Shown piece by piece: positions 62,759-64,000 of a stretch of DNA of 64,000 nt. Source of the stretch: Pseudovibrio flavus (GTDB lineage: Bacteria; Pseudomonadota; Alphaproteobacteria; Rhizobiales; Stappiaceae); assembly GCF_009711345.1 (NCBI RefSeq), contig NZ_SMMA01000061.1:1-64000 (forward strand), read 5' to 3'. The notes under the pieces are model-generated. The model was given only the letters and a program-made list of their open reading frames with translations, was not told the origin of the DNA and searched no databases. The position numbers and the translations under genes were made by a program. How positions within the stretch are numbered: the stretch's first letter is position 1; each line of letters opens with the position of its first letter.

Positions 62759-64000
62759 AAGGAAACCTCGCTGGAGTGCCTATTGTTGATTAGTGTTCCT
62801 GAATTCGTCCGCTCACTCTTGAGGCCAATCGCGATTACAAGCGCCAAAGCGGCAAAGTAGACTATAGACATGGCCTCGATACCTGTAAGGGAGAAGTACG
62901 TACCAGCAGTGAACACGATGCTGGACACGGTGAGCCCGAGGAACGTCGGGAACAGGATAGAAAAGACCATCCATAGGTAAGAGCCGGTCTGTACGCGCAC
63001 CATGACCGTTGTTGCCAGACACGGAGGGTAAAGCGCAAAGAACAGGATCATCGAAACTGCCAAAAGCGCGGTAGCACCACCTGCCTTTGTTTCATCGCCC
63101 ATACGTTCCTCAAGAGAGGCATTTTCGCTATCGCTTTGCTGGAACAAAACACCGAGGGTCGCTACGCTGCTTTCGCGAGCAGCGAAGGAAGACAGGAGCG
63201 CAATATTAATTTTCCAGTCGAAACCGGCATACTGCGTGACCGGCTCCATAGAGCGTCCAATAGCACCAAGGAGCGAGCTGGAAAGACGCTCTTCTTTGAG
63301 GTCTCGGCGCAAAGAGTTACGCTCTTTGATTAGCTTACGCAGTGCGCGGCTAGCAGCCTTCGCATCCTTGTCGCCTTTAGGAGGCTTAACAACGGCATAA
63401 AACTCCGCATTACGAGCCTTAAAGTCCTTCGCCACTTTGCGGGATGCTGCAGCGCCTTTGGCGTTTAGCTTGGCACGGCGGTAATCGTTGTAGAAGTTTA
63501 CCAGCCCGACAACCTCGGCTTCGCTTGCGAGATTTTCATAGGCACTGCCTGCGACTTTGCTCTGGAACTTATCGAGAGCAACAACTGCCTGCGCCTCATA
63601 GTGCTGCATTCTGTCCTCTGGCAACCCCGGAAACTGGAGCAGCGTGAACACAACGACGGCGACAGCAACGACGATGGTACCAACCTTCTTGATATAAACC
63701 CATGTGCGCTCAATTGAGCGACGCAGAACGCCGCCAATCGTCGGCACGTGGTAACTAGGCAGCTCCATCACGAATGGAGAAGTCTCCTGCCCCTTCAAAA
63801 CCGTTTTGGTCAAAAGTTTGGAAACCAGCAGCGCGAAAATGACCGTCATCGTTGAGATGTAGAAGGTCATCAAGGATTTATCTTCAACGAAGAAAATACC
63901 CAGCAACAGTGTGTAGAGCGGAACCTTCGCAAGGCAGTTCATGAACGGCACGGCGAAAATGGTTGCCATTCTGGCGCGGTTATCTGGAATGCCTTTTGTC
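62755..64000 (-). CDS. feoB: Ferrous iron transport protein B, C-terminal part (5' end outside window)
   Basis: The frame stays open to the right edge, so the gene continues beyond base 64000. About 415 C-terminal residues are present: TKGIPDNRARMATIFAVPFMNCLAKVP (read in parts; matches FeoB RDRLATILVAPFMSC), PFVMELPSYHVP, AARESSVATLGVLFQ and the last membrane helices. A long hydrophilic loop (residues about 100-220, rich in Lys, Arg and Glu) is inserted after the VPTIGG region, as in large alphaproteobacterial FeoBs. It imports Fe2+ across the inner membrane. The GTPase domain is upstream, not visible. Confidence 0.92.
   Translation of the reverse strand, partial: TKGIPDNRARMATIFAVPFMNCLAKVPLYTLLLGIFFVEDKSLMTFYISTMTVIFALLVSKLLTKTVLKGQETSPFVMELPSYHVPTIGGVLRRSIERTWVYIKKVGTIVVAVAVVVFTLLQFPGLPEDRMQHYEAQAVVALDKFQSKVAGSAYENLASEAEVVGLVNFYNDYRRAKLNAKGAAASRKVAKDFKARNAEFYAVVKPPKGDKDAKAASRALRKLIKERNSLRRDLKEERLSSSLLGAIGRSMEPVTQYAGFDWKINIALLSSFAARESSVATLGVLFQQSDSENASLEERMGDETKAGGATALLAVSMILFFALYPPCLATTVMVRVQTGSYLWMVFSILFPTFLGLTVSSIVFTAGTYFSLTGIEAMSIVYFAALALVIAIGLKSERTNSGTLINNRHSSEVSL

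Overview
The window looks like an alphaproteobacterial chromosome of moderate GC, most plausibly Hyphomicrobiales (a Stappiaceae or Pseudovibrio-like genome would fit, but that is inference). The evidence is an NDUFS4-type 'ETC complex I subunit' gene at the left edge and a conserved minus-strand block rlpA - dac - tmk - holB - metG - tatD - MBL hydrolase, an order familiar from this group. The native backbone is interrupted by two tRNA-targeted islands loaded with restriction and defence genes.

Region 1 (1-628): 3' end of a tRNA, the complex I subunit and tRNA-Arg(TCT). Region 2 (629-14039): a 13.4 kb island between the tRNA-Arg 3' end and an imperfect 17-bp copy of it at 14023-14039. It carries an RNase HI-like protein lacking its catalytic carboxylates, a P-loop helicase-like protein, a serine recombinase, a seven-gene plus-strand operon (hsdM-hsdS-87 aa protein-membrane protein-hsdR-YgjP-like peptidase-mrr) and a tyrosine integrase at the far end. 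Region 3 (14.5-28.6 kb): a catabolic and uptake locus with a choloylglycine-hydrolase-family amidase, an MFS carrier, an aromatic-type amino acid permease, a LysR regulator, a peptide ABC transporter, a gamma-glutamyltransferase-like enzyme and an AbgB-like M20 amidohydrolase. The last ABC ATPase gene has a +1 frameshift in its Walker A region.

Region 4 (28.7-37.0 kb, minus strand): alpha/beta hydrolase, MBL hydrolase, tatD, metG, holB, tmk, a D-Ala-D-Ala carboxypeptidase homologue whose SxxK and KTG motifs are both lost, and an RlpA-like lipoprotein. Region 5 (37.4-59.5 kb): a composite island in tRNA-Ser(TGA), bounded by a perfect 15-bp repeat of the tRNA 3' end. It seems to be two elements in tandem, because the island-end sequence at 37485-37564 recurs without gaps, at about 69 percent identity, at 46875-46954. 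The first element (37.5-46.9 kb) carries WYL regulator + HEPN protein, divergent from an 86 aa protein + TM0106-family nuclease/helicase + McrB + McrC. The second (46.9-59.5 kb) carries hsdM-hsdS-GIY-YIG/DUF4357-hsdR, a HEPN protein overlapping an unknown 163 aa gene, a hairpin-rich 0.8 kb non-coding stretch, an AlpA-like regulator and the integrase.

Region 6 (59.5-64.0 kb, minus strand): FeoB (cut by the window end), a Cys-rich FeoB-associated membrane protein and an ABC-type system (ATPase, permease, DUF4857 protein). The strongest candidate for an undescribed system is the WYL-HEPN // 86 aa-TM0106-McrB-McrC module; second is the HEPN + 163 aa pair. All assignments come from reading the sequence; no database search was run.
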